From Agrostemma githago (taxonomy: Eukaryota; Streptophyta; Magnoliopsida; Caryophyllales; Caryophyllaceae), in the NCBI GenBank assembly GCA_958450325.1, contig OY288241.1, positions 36,632,778 to 36,696,777 on the forward strand: a DNA stretch of 64,000 bases, given 5' to 3'. The notes beneath the pieces are model-generated. The model was not told the origin of the DNA. It was given only the letters and a program-made list of their open reading frames with translations, and searched no databases. Every line of letters begins with the position of its first letter. Position 1 is the stretch's first letter. The translations under genes were made by a program, and so were the position numbers. Of this stretch, positions 1 through 11,131 are shown piece by piece.

Positions 1-895
1 AGGTTTAACCTTACAGATGTATTATTGTTTTGAATTACAGAATATTGTATGAACGACATTATGTTAACATGTACCCATTATGATGAGTTATTACGATGAG
101 ACATTGTGATGAACTAGAATTATTGAGATCCCGATACAGAGTTTGATATGAGAGGCTACGGCCGCGTTGGTGTCTGCGGACCCACGCTTGGAATGTGAAG
201 GTTACCTAGAAAAGTAACCTAGGTTCGGTTGATCTCGAACCTGCCTAGTTATTCGCCTCCTTTGGGTCGGCCTTAGGAGGGATGTGCACATTAATGAATA
301 CGGGACCCCTGTTAGCATTACGGTTTCTATGTGGAAACCGAGGTTGGAGAATCGAGGTTTAGATCATGGGATTTTGATTACGATATCGTTGTATTATCGT
401 GATTGTGTATTGGTGTTAGATTTGTCTATCGCATACTCAACTGTTTAATTAACGAGCTGTATGATTATTCCTTACTCAGCTTTGCTGACCTTGTTTTCCT
501 TGTCTAAATTGTACCCTATTTTATCGGGGGCCTGTGATGATCCAATTGGTATTTCCCTACCTTTTGGGGAGCAGCTAATCGTGCAGGTTAGATTGTGGTG
601 TGGTGACATTACGGATGCATGAGCGGGATGGGTTGAGCGACGACACACTACACTTAGACGATTGATTAATATTATATATCGTTGCGACGTAATACTCTGA
701 TTCTAGTTTGGATTATTCCTTTTGACTTTTGGGACTTCTTTTGTAACTTGGAACAATTCGACTTGGGTTTTAAATTTCAGTATCTGGTTGGATTGATTGT
801 ATTGTGACTACTATCTCGGGTCTAACCGAGATGGTAACACCTTTATTTACTCGGGAATGTCTTGGTAAGGCTCTTGTGTAAATGGGGGTGTTACA
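1..895 (+). mobile_element. 3' part of a gypsy-type LTR, cut by the window edge
   Basis: The stretch has no coding frame and ends in GGGGGTGTTACA at 884-895. That terminus is typical of plant Ty3-gypsy LTRs that begin TGTAACACCC and end GGGTGTTACA. Immediately after it the sequence changes to the tail of a copia polyprotein, so this LTR appears to have inserted into an older copia element. The left end and the left target-site copy are outside the window, so solo LTR and full element cannot be told apart. Confidence 0.55.
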
Positions 896-897
896 GT

Positions 898-993
898 CCA
901 TACCGAAATGGTGCGTATATGTTGACCAAGAAGGGAGTTCCTCCAAGCAAGCTTCTTATTTGTAGCAAGCTTCCGGGTTTGAGTTTCAAGTGA
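898..993 (+). pseudogene. Copia polyprotein C-terminus, remnant
   Basis: A 31-codon frame ends with TGA at 991-993 and contains MLTKKGVPPSKLLICSKLPG, which resembles the last residues after the RNase H domain of Ty1-copia polyproteins (the usual ADxLTK...P pattern). It is followed 35 bp later by a polypurine tract and an LTR start, the expected order at the 3' end of a copia element. Everything upstream is replaced by the gypsy-type LTR, so only the tail remains. The identification rests on position and this short pattern. Confidence 0.5.
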
Positions 994-1038
994 TCTTGAA
1001 ATGATTAAATCTTCCCTGTGATGTGCTTTGGGGGAGAT

Positions 1039-1690
1039 TGTTATGGGTCTAGTTCACTTGGTACGCAAGCATTGTGTTTGTGTTTGTGCAAATCCAAAAG
1101 ACTTGCTTTTGTGGTCAATTGTAATGGATATATGTATGCCTATTTAGAAATCCTAGATTGGTGTTATTGTTGCACTATATAAGGGATAGTGACAACTTTG
1201 AAGAGATAAGAGGCACATAAGAAGAAAGAAACAAAAGAAAGAAAAAAAAGACTTTGAAGGTAAAATTTTAGCTCGCTTTTTCAGTAGAACCTTCACTAAA
1301 CTGTTGATTGCTGGAGTTTCAACCGCTGGACCTTGCTGAACGTTTGCCAACCTGTTCAGGACTCACATAGCTACACTCTGACCCTTTGGATCATCACTTG
1401 GAGGTCTAGTTTGTCTGTTATTGTAGATGGACAGAAGGCTAAATTCTTTGGGATATCTTTTTTTGTTCTCTAGTTTGCAATCTCTTATGTATGAAGTTGT
1501 TGTTGGATCTTGAAGCTATTGTAGAATGATTTGGGTTTCTTTTGCCCTCAATTTTATTAGAATAAGAGAAGAAGAAAAGGGTGGACTCCTTAGAACTCTC
1601 GTGGTTTTATTATTCACATCGTATGTATTTTCCACGTTTAATTCCCGTGTGTGATTTGCATCTTTTGTGTTTCTTTTATTGCTTATTGTT
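1039..1690 (+). mobile_element. Copia 3' LTR, right border uncertain
   Basis: The polypurine tract TTTGGGGGAGATT (1028-1038 and just upstream) precedes TGTTATGGGTC at 1039, the classical junction of internal region and 3' LTR. A TATA box lies 137 bp in, and an A-rich purine stretch follows near 1215-1255. I could not find a convincing CA terminus. LTR-like sequence continues to roughly 1,700 and may reach 1,860. Confidence 0.5.
1176..1183 (+). promoter_or_regulatory. TATA box of the copia LTR
   Basis: TATATAAG lies inside the LTR at the expected place for the U3 promoter and is followed by the purine-rich start of R/U5. Confidence 0.5.
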
Positions 1691-1904
1691 GCTGCCCATT
1701 TTTGTTCTGTTGTTTGGGGGTGATTTGTGATATTGGATTGATTTTATTTTGTTCGGTTGATTGACTTGAGGTAGATTTTTAGTGGGTATTGTCTTCACTG
1801 GTTTGTGCCCCTTCAAAACTAAGTCGTGGTGAAGTGTTAACCTGTTAGTAGTATTATTTGACATGAAAAACTTGGGTTACATCTCCTTCGACGATATTAA
1901 TGAA

Positions 1905-1985
1905 ATTCCTTAAATTTGTAGTCGAACCCATGTTATTCCGGTGGATCATCTAACCACTAAGCCAAAACCAATTAACTAAGTTTCT
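1905..1985 (-). repeat. tRNA-derived SINE-like sequence
   Basis: On the minus strand TGGCTTAGTGGTTAGATGA (A-box-like) is followed about 30 bp later by GGGTTCGACTAC (B-box-like, GTTCGA core). This is the spacing of an internal RNA polymerase III promoter. The rest does not fold as a true tRNA and has no CCA context. It is best read as the head of a tRNA-derived SINE. Borders and target-site duplications were not found. Confidence 0.35.
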
Positions 1986-2061
1986 TTTACCTTGTAATGT
2001 ACTTATCACTAATTTCTGAAATATAAGGGCCCCTGAACGTATAGCTCATTGGCTAGACGTC

Positions 2062-4376
2062 TGTGGACATGACATAGGTCCACCCCGACGCGGCCACGCG
2101 CGGGTTTGGGGAGGCGAATGAATCTCCATATGAGAATGGATCGAATTGAATTTTAAATCGAAGTAGGAGTCGCCACCGAATTTTATGGTTATTCGGAACC
2201 ATTCGAACCCACTCTATGTCGTAGTGGGCCATATTTAAAACATGGTCCATTTTCGATGTCAGAGCTTATCGGGTTCGTCCCTTAGCATTTGATACCGATA
2301 CCGACATTATCGGATATCGTATATTGAATGACTCTCGTTGCCAATGGATTCGGACATCCGGAAACCATGGTTCTGAGTAAGGGGTGAGGGTACGTGTTGG
2401 GAAGTTCATTGAGAACACCCAACCCCGCCCGCACTTAGCGGCCTTTACTAAGATATCGTTCGATTTTATGTACACGCGTTAGTTCGACGGTTGAATGATA
2501 TGCAAAGATTATTTTCCCTAGACATGTGAGAGAAAAATAAATGGGTTGCTAAGTCGTTTAATGCATGTTAAACTAATAACGTCAAAGTTATGTGAAGTTC
2601 GTTTTAGTCTAATAAAACAAACGATAAAAATAAATCGCTACAAACAAGGAGCAAACGAGTTAGTAACGATGAATAAATTGAATAAAGATGCAAATAAATA
2701 ATATGCATGATTTTTGTAAAGATTTATGACACGTGATGGATTAGCACGTGTTGACCGAGGTCAAAAAGGTATTTATCGAAATATGTCGCGAAAGATCGCT
2801 TTTATGTAAGACTCGAGGAGAATAAAAAATAGAAAAGCGAGGAAACGAGAAAAATGGACTCGGCGAACCAGGCTGCTGCGCGAGTCGCCTAACAAGCGCG
2901 CGACCCGCGTGGCAGCCTGTTCGGGTTTTCCTACTTTGTCGAAAAATCGTTAATTTATATAAATCGCATACAAATATGGATTAATTTATATCCGATTCAA
3001 ATTTTCGATATTCATCGTATTCGATATTCGATTATGAAATCGATACCGAATAGTCGGAATGATTTTAGAAAAGGTTTTGAAAAAAGTTTGTTTTGAACGA
3101 AAAGTAAAAAAAAAAAGAATTTTGAACGAAAAAGATGTTAATTCTCTCCGCGTATAAAATCGTCGAATTTTGTTTAAAAAAGGATGTAACGATTTTATTT
3201 AGCATCAACGAGATATAATTAATTTTGTTCTTGTTAGATACGATATTCGATTAGAGAATCGACATCGTATTTTAAGAACGTTATAAAAAATAGTTTTTTG
3301 CAGTATCGATTATTAGAAATAATAAATATGCGACGAACGACCCATATTAAAAAGACGGACTAATGACACGACCAAAGAAAAAACGAAAAAAAGACGAGAG
3401 AAAGGAAGAGAAGAAGAGAAGAATCGGGTTTGATTTACACCCTCAACCTACATGCTTTGTTTTCTCGAGATAAGGCTCGTCGTAAAGTGGCTTAGACTTG
3501 GGAGCGTCGAGATGATGCGGGATGAGTTAAGGTGTTATTTTTGGACGTGTGGTGGGACGGGCTTCGGCCGGCTGGGGGTCGGATTCGTCGGGTCGAGATT
3601 ACTCGGGAATTGTTTGGCGTTACGAGGTTGTATATTTTCTGACTTTCGATGATTGATGATGAATGTGTGATATAGGAATAATAGATCTATGATGTGTGTG
3701 TATAATGGCTGTGTAAACCGTGTATATTGGCTGTTCAACTGTGTGTTTTGTGTTGGACGGGAGGTCCTATTTATAGGAATCGAGGTAGTCTTGCTTGTGT
3801 GACAAGAAATACCGGTTTGGATAGGAAATACGAGAGTTCGAGAGGAAACCAAAGTCTCGTTTCTTGGTGGGGAAGCCAAATATCTCGGCTGTAAAGGGGA
3901 GTGTTTCGGCTGTTTTGGATGTCTTGGCCGAGTATTTGGAGCTCGGTCGGTGTCTAATTCGGTTTCCGGATAGAACTCCTACTTGAGATCGAATTCTACC
4001 TTCAACGGAATTGTTTAATGTTTTCGAAGCTGATTTTTTGTAGTATTGGAGTCCAAACCGGACACGTGAGGTGTCACGGCTGGTCCGTGAGTCTCGGGAA
4101 ATATCTTTGACCGGGTTTTGACTCGGTCGCCAAAAGACGGTTTTACCCCTGGTGTCGGAATCGGCCCAAATTAGTCTCATTTGACTCGAAACGACCCACT
4201 GGGCCTGGATTTGAGGTTGGTTTTGTAAGATTTGTACTCCGTAATAAGCCTAAGCCAAATGTCCATGATTACGAGCCCATATCCGAGTCCATCAAAGCAC
4301 GTTTACGTCCAATCTTCATCGGGTGTTTCGCGGGAACTATTATAGACACCTGGCGGTCAAAATGTGGGTGTCTACA
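2062..4376 (-). mobile_element. LARD1-family solo LTR, TSD ACGTC
   Basis: This 2,315-bp unit starts TGTGGACATGACATAGG and ends GGGTGTCTACA, the reverse complement of an LTR that runs TGTAGACACCC to ATGTCCACA. ACGTC flanks it on both sides (2057-2061 and 4377-4381), so it is one complete LTR left by LTR-LTR recombination. It shares its sequence with the LTRs at 4977, 11132 and 51335. Minus-strand ORFs inside (for example 3767-4180) show no protein-family signal and I regard them as chance. Confidence 0.9.
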
Positions 4377-4381
4377 ACGTC

Positions 4382-4913
4382 GAACCTCTGGCGAGAAACG
4401 TTTGGGTTATTTTTTTTTTTTTGAAATCAATTACATTAAATTAGTTAATTACGTGCTTATTTGTTGTTTACGTCATTAGCCATTAAATTATTTGTATTTT
4501 GATTAGGATAATGGACGTCATTAATACATATTTAAAAATCTTTAATTAAGTATTTAATAATAGTTCATGCATGTTATTAAATTTTAAATTTACGTAAAAG
4601 ATTAAATTATTTGATTAGGTGTCTTTCACTTAGATTTTAAATGTTAATAACTTAATTTATCGACACTAGTTATTAATTAATTGTGTTGAAGTTTTAAATA
4701 GTTTTAACGTATATTAGTCGTTAAACCCATTTACGTAGAGGTGGTCCCTCGTTCGTCTTCTATGTAAATCGTAACACAAACCTGAAATAGAAAATCATTA
4801 GACAAACCTGAAACCTAAAACTATGATTTATATTAAAGGCGAGGTAAAATCGAAGAGAAATAAAGAAACTATGGAAGTAGAGTTGTTAAGGCTTCCACTA
4901 TGCATGAATTGTA
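4382..4913. other. AT-rich sequence, no recognised feature
   Basis: It begins with GAACCTCTGGCGAGAAACG and a T run. It could be the second half of a small tRNA-derived repeat split by the solo LTR on its left. The remainder is AT-rich with no usable ORF or terminal repeat. Confidence 0.3.
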
Positions 4914-4976
4914 GGGTTACAACCCTTTAAGCCAAAGACCTGTTATAAGTGTTAACCGAAAAGACAAAAGTAGAGG
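4914..4976 (-). repeat. Fragment of a copia-type LTR
   Basis: About 60 bp (GGTTACAACCCTTTAAGCC to AAAAGTAGAGG) nearly match 59897-59957, the promoter-distal end of the copia LTR at 59893. The match stops exactly where the LARD1 element begins at 4977. Confidence 0.6.
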
Positions 4977-7021
4977 TGTAGACACCCACATTTTGACCGC
5001 CGGGTGTCTATAGTAGTTCTCGCCAAACACCCGATGATGATCGGACGCAAACACGCTCTGATGGACTCGGATATGGGCTCGAAATCATGGACATTTGGCT
5101 TGGGCTTATTACGGAGTACAAATCTTACAAAACCAACCTCAAATCCAGGCCCAGTGGACCGTTTTGAGTCAAATGAGACTAATTTGGGTCGATTTCGACA
5201 CTAGGGGTAAAACCGTCTTTTAGCGACCGAGTCAAAACTCGGTCAAAAATATTCTCGAGACACACGAGTCAGCCGTGACACCTCAAGTGGCTGATTCGGT
5301 CTCAAACACCACAAAAAAACAGCTTCAAAAAATATAAAACAAATCCGTTTAAGGATAGAATTCGATCTCAAGTAGGAATTCTATCCGAAAACCGAATCAA
5401 TTACCGACCGAGCATCAAAATACTCGGCCAACTCCCCCCAACCAGCCGAGATTCCTTGCTTCCTCCCCAAGCAACGGACTTCTCGTTCCTTTCGAACTCT
5501 CGCGTTTCCTATCCAAATCGATATTTCTTGTTGTCTAAGCAAGATACCTCTCCTAAACCTCTTCGCCTATAAATAGGACCCTCTGTTCAACACAATTCAT
5601 TCAAAAACTATCCATCAATAGGCGATCAATTATTCTCATACATGAAATATACATCTATCATTCATACATCCTCGACATCTAGCAAAAAAAATAATCTCGA
5701 CATACATCCAAAGAAGCACCGAAATACTGTCAAAATACCGACGAAACCCGACCCCACCATCCGGCCGAATCCGTCACCTCACACATAAAAAAACGCACCA
5801 TCCTAAACTCATCCACATCAATAACGTTCTTAAAATACGATATTGATTTTCTAATCAAATATCGTATCCAACAAGAACTAAATTAATTAAAACTCGTTGA
5901 TGCAAAAAATCGTTACATCTTTTTTAAACCAAATTCGACGATTTAACGCGGAGAGAATCAACATCTTTTTTTCTCTTTTCGTTCAAATTTCTTTTTTTCT
6001 TCTTTTCGTTCAAAGCAAACTTTTCTTTTTTCAAAACCATTTCTAAAAACCTTCCGACTATTTGATATCGATTTCATAATCGAATATCGAATACGACGAA
6101 TATCGAAAACATAAATCGAGTATAAATTAATCCATATTTGTACGTGACTTATCAAAATTATCAATTTTCGAAAATCGAATCCGAGACAGTCACCCGCGCG
6201 AGTCGCGCCCCTCCCGGGCGAGTCGCGCGGACTGCTGTAAACCGTGGCTTGTTTTCTCGTCTTTTCCGATTTTTTCCAGCATCGTTTTCTAACATAAAAC
6301 AGCGGTTTTCTCGGTATATTTTCAGATTTCGATAAGTTTTTTTTATGCATTATAAAACTTTTTCAAATCATGCATATAATCGTATTTACATCTTTATTCG
6401 ATTTATTCAATCGTTACTAACTCGTTTTCTCGTGTTTGTAGCAGTTTATTTCTATTGTTTTATTAGACTAAAACAAATATCACATGATAAAATAACTTTG
6501 ACGTTATTAGTTTAAGATTCATTAAACGACTTAGCAACCCATTTATTCTTCTCTCACATGCTTAGGGAAAATAATGTTTGCATATCATTCCACTATCGAA
6601 CTAACGCGTGTACACCAAAAACGAACGATATCTTAGTAAAGGCCGCTAAGTGCGGGCGGGGTTGGGTGTTCTTAGTGAACTTCCCAACACGTACCCTCAC
6701 CCCTTACTCAGAACCATGGTTTCCGGATGTCCGAATCCATTGGCAACGAGAGCCATTCAATACACGGTATCCGATAATGTCGGTATCGGTATCGTAATGC
6801 AAAGGGACGCGTCCAATAAACTCTCACATCGGAAATGGGCCGTATTTTGTATACGACCCACTACGACATAGAGTGGGCTCGAATGGTTCCGAATAACCAC
6901 AAAATTCTGTGGCGACTCCTACTTTGATTTAAATTTCAATTTGACCATCTCATATGGAGATTCATTCGCCTCCCCAAACCCGCGCATGGCCGTGTCGGGG
7001 TGGACCTATGTCATGTCCACA
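4977..7021 (+). repeat. LARD1 5' LTR
   Basis: It starts TGTAGACACCC and ends ATGTCCACA, 2,045 bp. Compared with the 3' LTR it lacks about 245 bp: ACTCATCCACATCA at 5810-5823 jumps straight to ATAACGTTCTT, while the 3' LTR carries extra sequence at about 11975-12215. Outside that deletion the two LTRs differ at only scattered positions. Confidence 0.9.
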
Positions 7022-7024
7022 ATT

Positions 7025-7042
7025 TGGCGACTCCGCTGGGGA
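7025..7042 (+). other. LARD1 primer-binding site
   Basis: TGGCGACTCCGCTGGGGA begins three bases after the LTR terminus and starts with the TGG that pairs with a tRNA CCA end. The form resembles the arginine-tRNA type sites of Ogre/Tat elements. The tRNA assignment is from memory of the family and is not computed. Confidence 0.7.
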
Positions 7043-10000
7043 TCAACTGATGTGTCACTTACCATCGGCATCCTCAGGGTGAGACTCGAAAAGAAATCGT
7101 TCGAATAGTAATGTACACGTTTTAGTTCAATGGTTCATGCATAACCCAATTCTTTCCCGGGCCGGTTACTTGTGACCGACGTCCCACTATACCACGGTGC
7201 ATCCCTAAATGGGTGCACTAAAAACTTCGATGGCGGAACTCGCATGGGTTTTACGGCAGGTTCTAAGACCAACTCGGCTTAGGAAGACCGTCCTGATTTG
7301 CGAGAAAGCTATCGTCGTTGGTATAGACCCTCTTTCGACCGACCGAGACTTAGACTTAGAGCATACATGGCGTCGTTATACTGTTTCTATGACTACGTGC
7401 TACCTGATTTACAAGTCGTCTTTCAAAAACCGTCATTTTCAAAAACCCGCATCTTTTCAAACCCATCTATTTTTCAAAACCCGGAAAGCTACCAAATTTA
7501 GGACTTATGATTTTGACTCAAAATAGTCTATTTTTAGCCGGTGTGCTGTCCAAACTTTCCAAAAAAATTCATAATCTCGGCCCGGTAACCTTTTTTTCGA
7601 TTTTTCAAAAAAATCGGGCCTTCCAATCCGACCTTGCTCGGTTTTCAAATCCAAATTCAATTTTCAAAATTTTCTTCTTCTTAGGACTTCCCGTATTTAG
7701 CAGTGTCGGGTCTTGTCATAAGTTGTTAGAATCTATAGCGTCGAAACTCCGTCGATCTTACATAACGAGTTTCTACCCCATCCCAAGTCCGCCTTATTTG
7801 TCAAGGCACGGTCCACCTACGTAGGACAAACTCCTACAAAGGGAAGCCCATTTACTCAATCGAGTCCAAAGTCTGGGGATTTCACACACGGATCTTTCTT
7901 CGAACGGGACTAGGCCCACTTTGCCAAAACCCAGGGAGAGTCCACCATCCACGAGTCACCCGTCTAGGAGTCGGTCTTTAGTCCCACTCGGGGGCTACCC
8001 TTTAGCGGGGCGATTAACCGCGTTTGCTCTAAGGATCAGGTCTTACACGTGTTGGCTCACGTACCCCACTTTCGAGTCACTTAGATGTCGCACCATTTGA
8101 GTCCTATCAAAGTCTTTAGTCTCACTCGGGGGCTGTCCTCCACCCGAGCAGTCAACCACGGTCACCTTAAGGGGTACCCTACGTTCATTCCGCACCGGCG
8201 TCCTTATGATGCCTTCTTCGTGTCGTACCTATGCTACGAATACTCGAGTCACCTAGGGTTAGGTCACCACGGTTGGTCCGAGCACGTGATACAGTCAAAC
8301 ACGGTCGCCCCCATTTTCGGATTCACCCTTATGCAGCTCGAGTCCAATTCGCAGTCGTTACCTCGTCTAGATCAACGTTCGAGTATCCCGGTCCAAGAGT
8401 CTTTGTCGACCCGTCACCCCGGGCCGTGTCTAGTTTGACTCCCTCTCTTGCACTTGCGCAAAGCCGAGTTTAGGCGAGTCGTGGCACCCGTCTTTCTCTT
8501 CAATCAAAGACCTTACCAAAAAAAAACAACCAACCGAGCGTCCGAGTCCAGATTTGATTCGAGTCTAAGTCTGAGTTCGAGTCTAGGATACCCTACATCC
8601 TCATTTCCAAATCAAAGTCAGTTGTATTCTGTCCTCTTTTTTCAAAATTCAATAAAATCAGCTTTTCTATTTCTCATACATACTTTCCTTATGTGTTTCC
8701 GAGAACATGATGAACACCATCATACACTGTGAGCACACGCACGTGACTATTATAGGCACATCTATAATGACTGCAGGAAACCGAGCCCGTGTTTTCCTTT
8801 TACCTATTCCATGTCTGGTATAGAAAGCCACATAACTACCCGTAGCAGGGGCATATCGAATCCTATGACAAATCTGGGTAGTCTTCTAGTTTGGGTTCAA
8901 GACGGGAGGCAAGCCCACTTCCCACAATAAACACCCATCCAATAAGACTAGCCAGTCCCTACCTTAGGTGTTAGTCTGACCGACAAAAAAAAAGCTGGAC
9001 AAAAAAATCAAAAGTCCAAGAGAAAAAAAAGCAAAAGGCCAAAACAAAAAAGCTGGCCATGATCAAAAAAGAATTATCAACATCTCTCGACCAGACACGG
9101 TCAACTCAAATGAAGAATCCCATGACCGGGGCTAAGAGGTCAACCCAAAGAATTCAAAAACCCATGACCGTGAAACGGTCAATTCAAAAATTATCAATAC
9201 CCATACCATCCAATAGGGGAGAGACAGTCAAGCTGGTCAGCTAACACCACATCTAGCCTTCCCACATTACAACCCTCAAGACCTTCTCGAGACCTAGGCT
9301 AGAGACAGCCCAGAATTTTGAGGATTCAAGCTCCATAGGATACACCCTAACCTTTAGGGGCAGACATGGAAACCAGATCCCGCATTATCAACCTGCCCGA
9401 TCGAAGTCCAAGTCATTTTTACTCGACTTCCCCCTTTCCTACCACATTACAATACCTTACCCTCGAAGCCTTAGCTCCACAAAATCGAGCTCCAGATTTC
9501 GAAACATCAAAGCCACTTGCGACCTAGCTCCACATTTCCAAAAACATCTAAACCAGTTACCAGCCCCAAACACGGGAACTCAACTTGCAGTCGGCATAGA
9601 ACATGCCCAAATAGTTCACACCACCTCTGGGGGCTATCCCGGAGAATGCTCACAGTCATAGAATCAACATCTTAACTATTCCAGCCCTTTGGTCAAGACA
9701 TCATTGGGAATGCACCTAGCCTACACCATTGGTATGGCTAGTTACACACAAAGCCCTAATAAGCTAGGCATCACATTACATCTTTCAACACTGAACTACG
9801 GCTTGGTTTGATTTCACTACACGTGAATACGTAGGCAGCCTTTCGACAAAGGCACAACCATTCACATTCACACAAATTCGAAAAAGCATCATCATTCCGG
9901 TCACGACACTGTCATGTTCTCAGCAGCTAGCTTTGTCATCCTGGGGGCTTCTCCTAGGCAGAAGTTCTCCATCCACTCACAAAATCCAGATAAATTCAAA

Positions 10001-11118
10001 GAATAAAGATCTAGCCTCTTTTCTATAGTGTGTCCTAATACTCGGCTCAGTTGAAGACGAGAATTGGTCAGGGACTCGAAGCAATACCCACTTTGGGAAT
10101 GTACCCCTAAATCAAAAGAATATCCAAAAGATCACCAGTCTACGACATTGCTACCACAAAGCCCTGTTGTACGGAAACAGTCCCATTCCGAGGATTCGAC
10201 CGTGTTGCCACTCGCCTAGGCTACGGAATAGCGCAACTTAAGAGTTTTGTCATATTAGGTGGCCCATCCCCTACCGAGTCACGGTCCAACCCTTAGAGAG
10301 TCCAGTCGTGTCTATCAACTCGTCTTGTCGCGCCCATAGTCGAGTCGGTCGGTATATCTCTCTCTTCAAATTCTCATTTTAAAATTCGCAAAACTTAGCC
10401 ATTTGAGAAAATCCCTTTCCTAGTCACCACGGGAATAGAAATTTTTATCACACTTCATCTAGGCATACAGGCCTAACCAGAGACTTTAGGAGTCCGTGTC
10501 AGAATCGGATTAGGAATCAAGTCATCCCAAGAATTCTAATTTCCAAAAAAAAAATCATTTTCTTTCCAAAAAATCAATCAAAAATCATTTCTTCCCCAGC
10601 ATGAGTCAGTGTTTCGCCTAAATGTTACATGCAATTTGTTATGTATCAACAGACAGGTACCCCAAGACTCCCCAGTGGAAGGATCATGCAACATTTCTAT
10701 TAAGGAATCGGGATATATCTGTAAGCAGATGCACCCAGAGCTTCCAAGGCAAGCTCCCACGCAATTCCAAGATGGGATGTGTCTATAAACAGACACACCC
10801 AAGACTTTTTAGGAGAAAGTCCCCGCGCTATTCCAAGATGGGATGTGTTTGTAAACAGACACACCCAAGACTTTTTAGGAGAAGTCCCCGCGCTATTCCA
10901 AGATGGGATGTGTCTGTAAACAGACACACCCAAGACTTTTTGGGAAAAGTCCCCGCGACATTGTTGACATCTACCCAGGTATGATTTCTATCTTATGGCT
11001 GGCGAGCCCTTCACGCAAGTCTAATGGACTCTAAACGACCCGATCGGAAGTCTGCCAGGTCTTAATCCTCGGTTGGCCTGGTAGCTACTCTGACTTTCGC
11101 CTTCTCCAAGCCTCAGTC
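7043..11118 (+). other. LARD1 internal region, no coding capacity
   Basis: About 4 kb of compositionally uniform DNA with only short ORFs in all frames. It includes an A-rich stretch at 8980-9060 and a tandem hairpin repeat near its 3' end. The shorter internal region of the second copy (48974-51334) is collinear but lacks about 1.75 kb between the equivalents of roughly 9020 and 10800. That dispensability also argues against a protein here. Confidence 0.75.
10705..10965 (+). repeat. 65-66-bp tandem repeat with a hairpin in each unit
   Basis: GATGGGATG recurs at 10771, 10837 and 10902, giving periods of 66 and 65 bp, with a degenerate first unit from about 10705. Each good unit contains TGTGTCTGTAAACAGACACA, a 9-bp perfect inverted repeat around AA. 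About two units remain in the second LARD1 copy (about 51040-51165). The ORFs of both strands here are translations of the repeat, not genes. Confidence 0.85.
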
Positions 11119-11131
11119 AGAGTGGGGGCTC
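11119..11131 (+). other. LARD1 polypurine tract
   Basis: AGAGTGGGGGCTC immediately precedes the 3' LTR start TGTAGACACCC at 11132. It is the plus-strand priming site. The same sequence precedes the LTR at 51335. Confidence 0.75.

Noticed and set aside
1905..1985. A functional tRNA gene on the minus strand
   Set aside because: Only A- and B-box-like segments are present. The acceptor stem and anticodon arm do not form, so I list it only as SINE-like.
3535..4180. Overlapping minus-strand ORFs of 114 and 137 codons
   Set aside because: They lie inside a solo LTR, are not kept open in the other LTR copies and show no family motifs.
7209..8732. Several plus ORFs of about 80-117 codons in the LARD1 interior
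   Set aside because: Overlapping in different frames. The second copy (49340-50708) keeps them open only in part and they have no domain. They probably reflect low stop-codon density.
10705..10965. Direct repeats that might suggest a CRISPR array
   Set aside because: Units are contiguous tandem copies without unique spacers, and the organism is a plant.
10578..10984. ORFs on both strands with repeated VCLFTNTSHLG-like peptides
   Set aside because: They are translations of the 65-66-bp tandem hairpin repeat.
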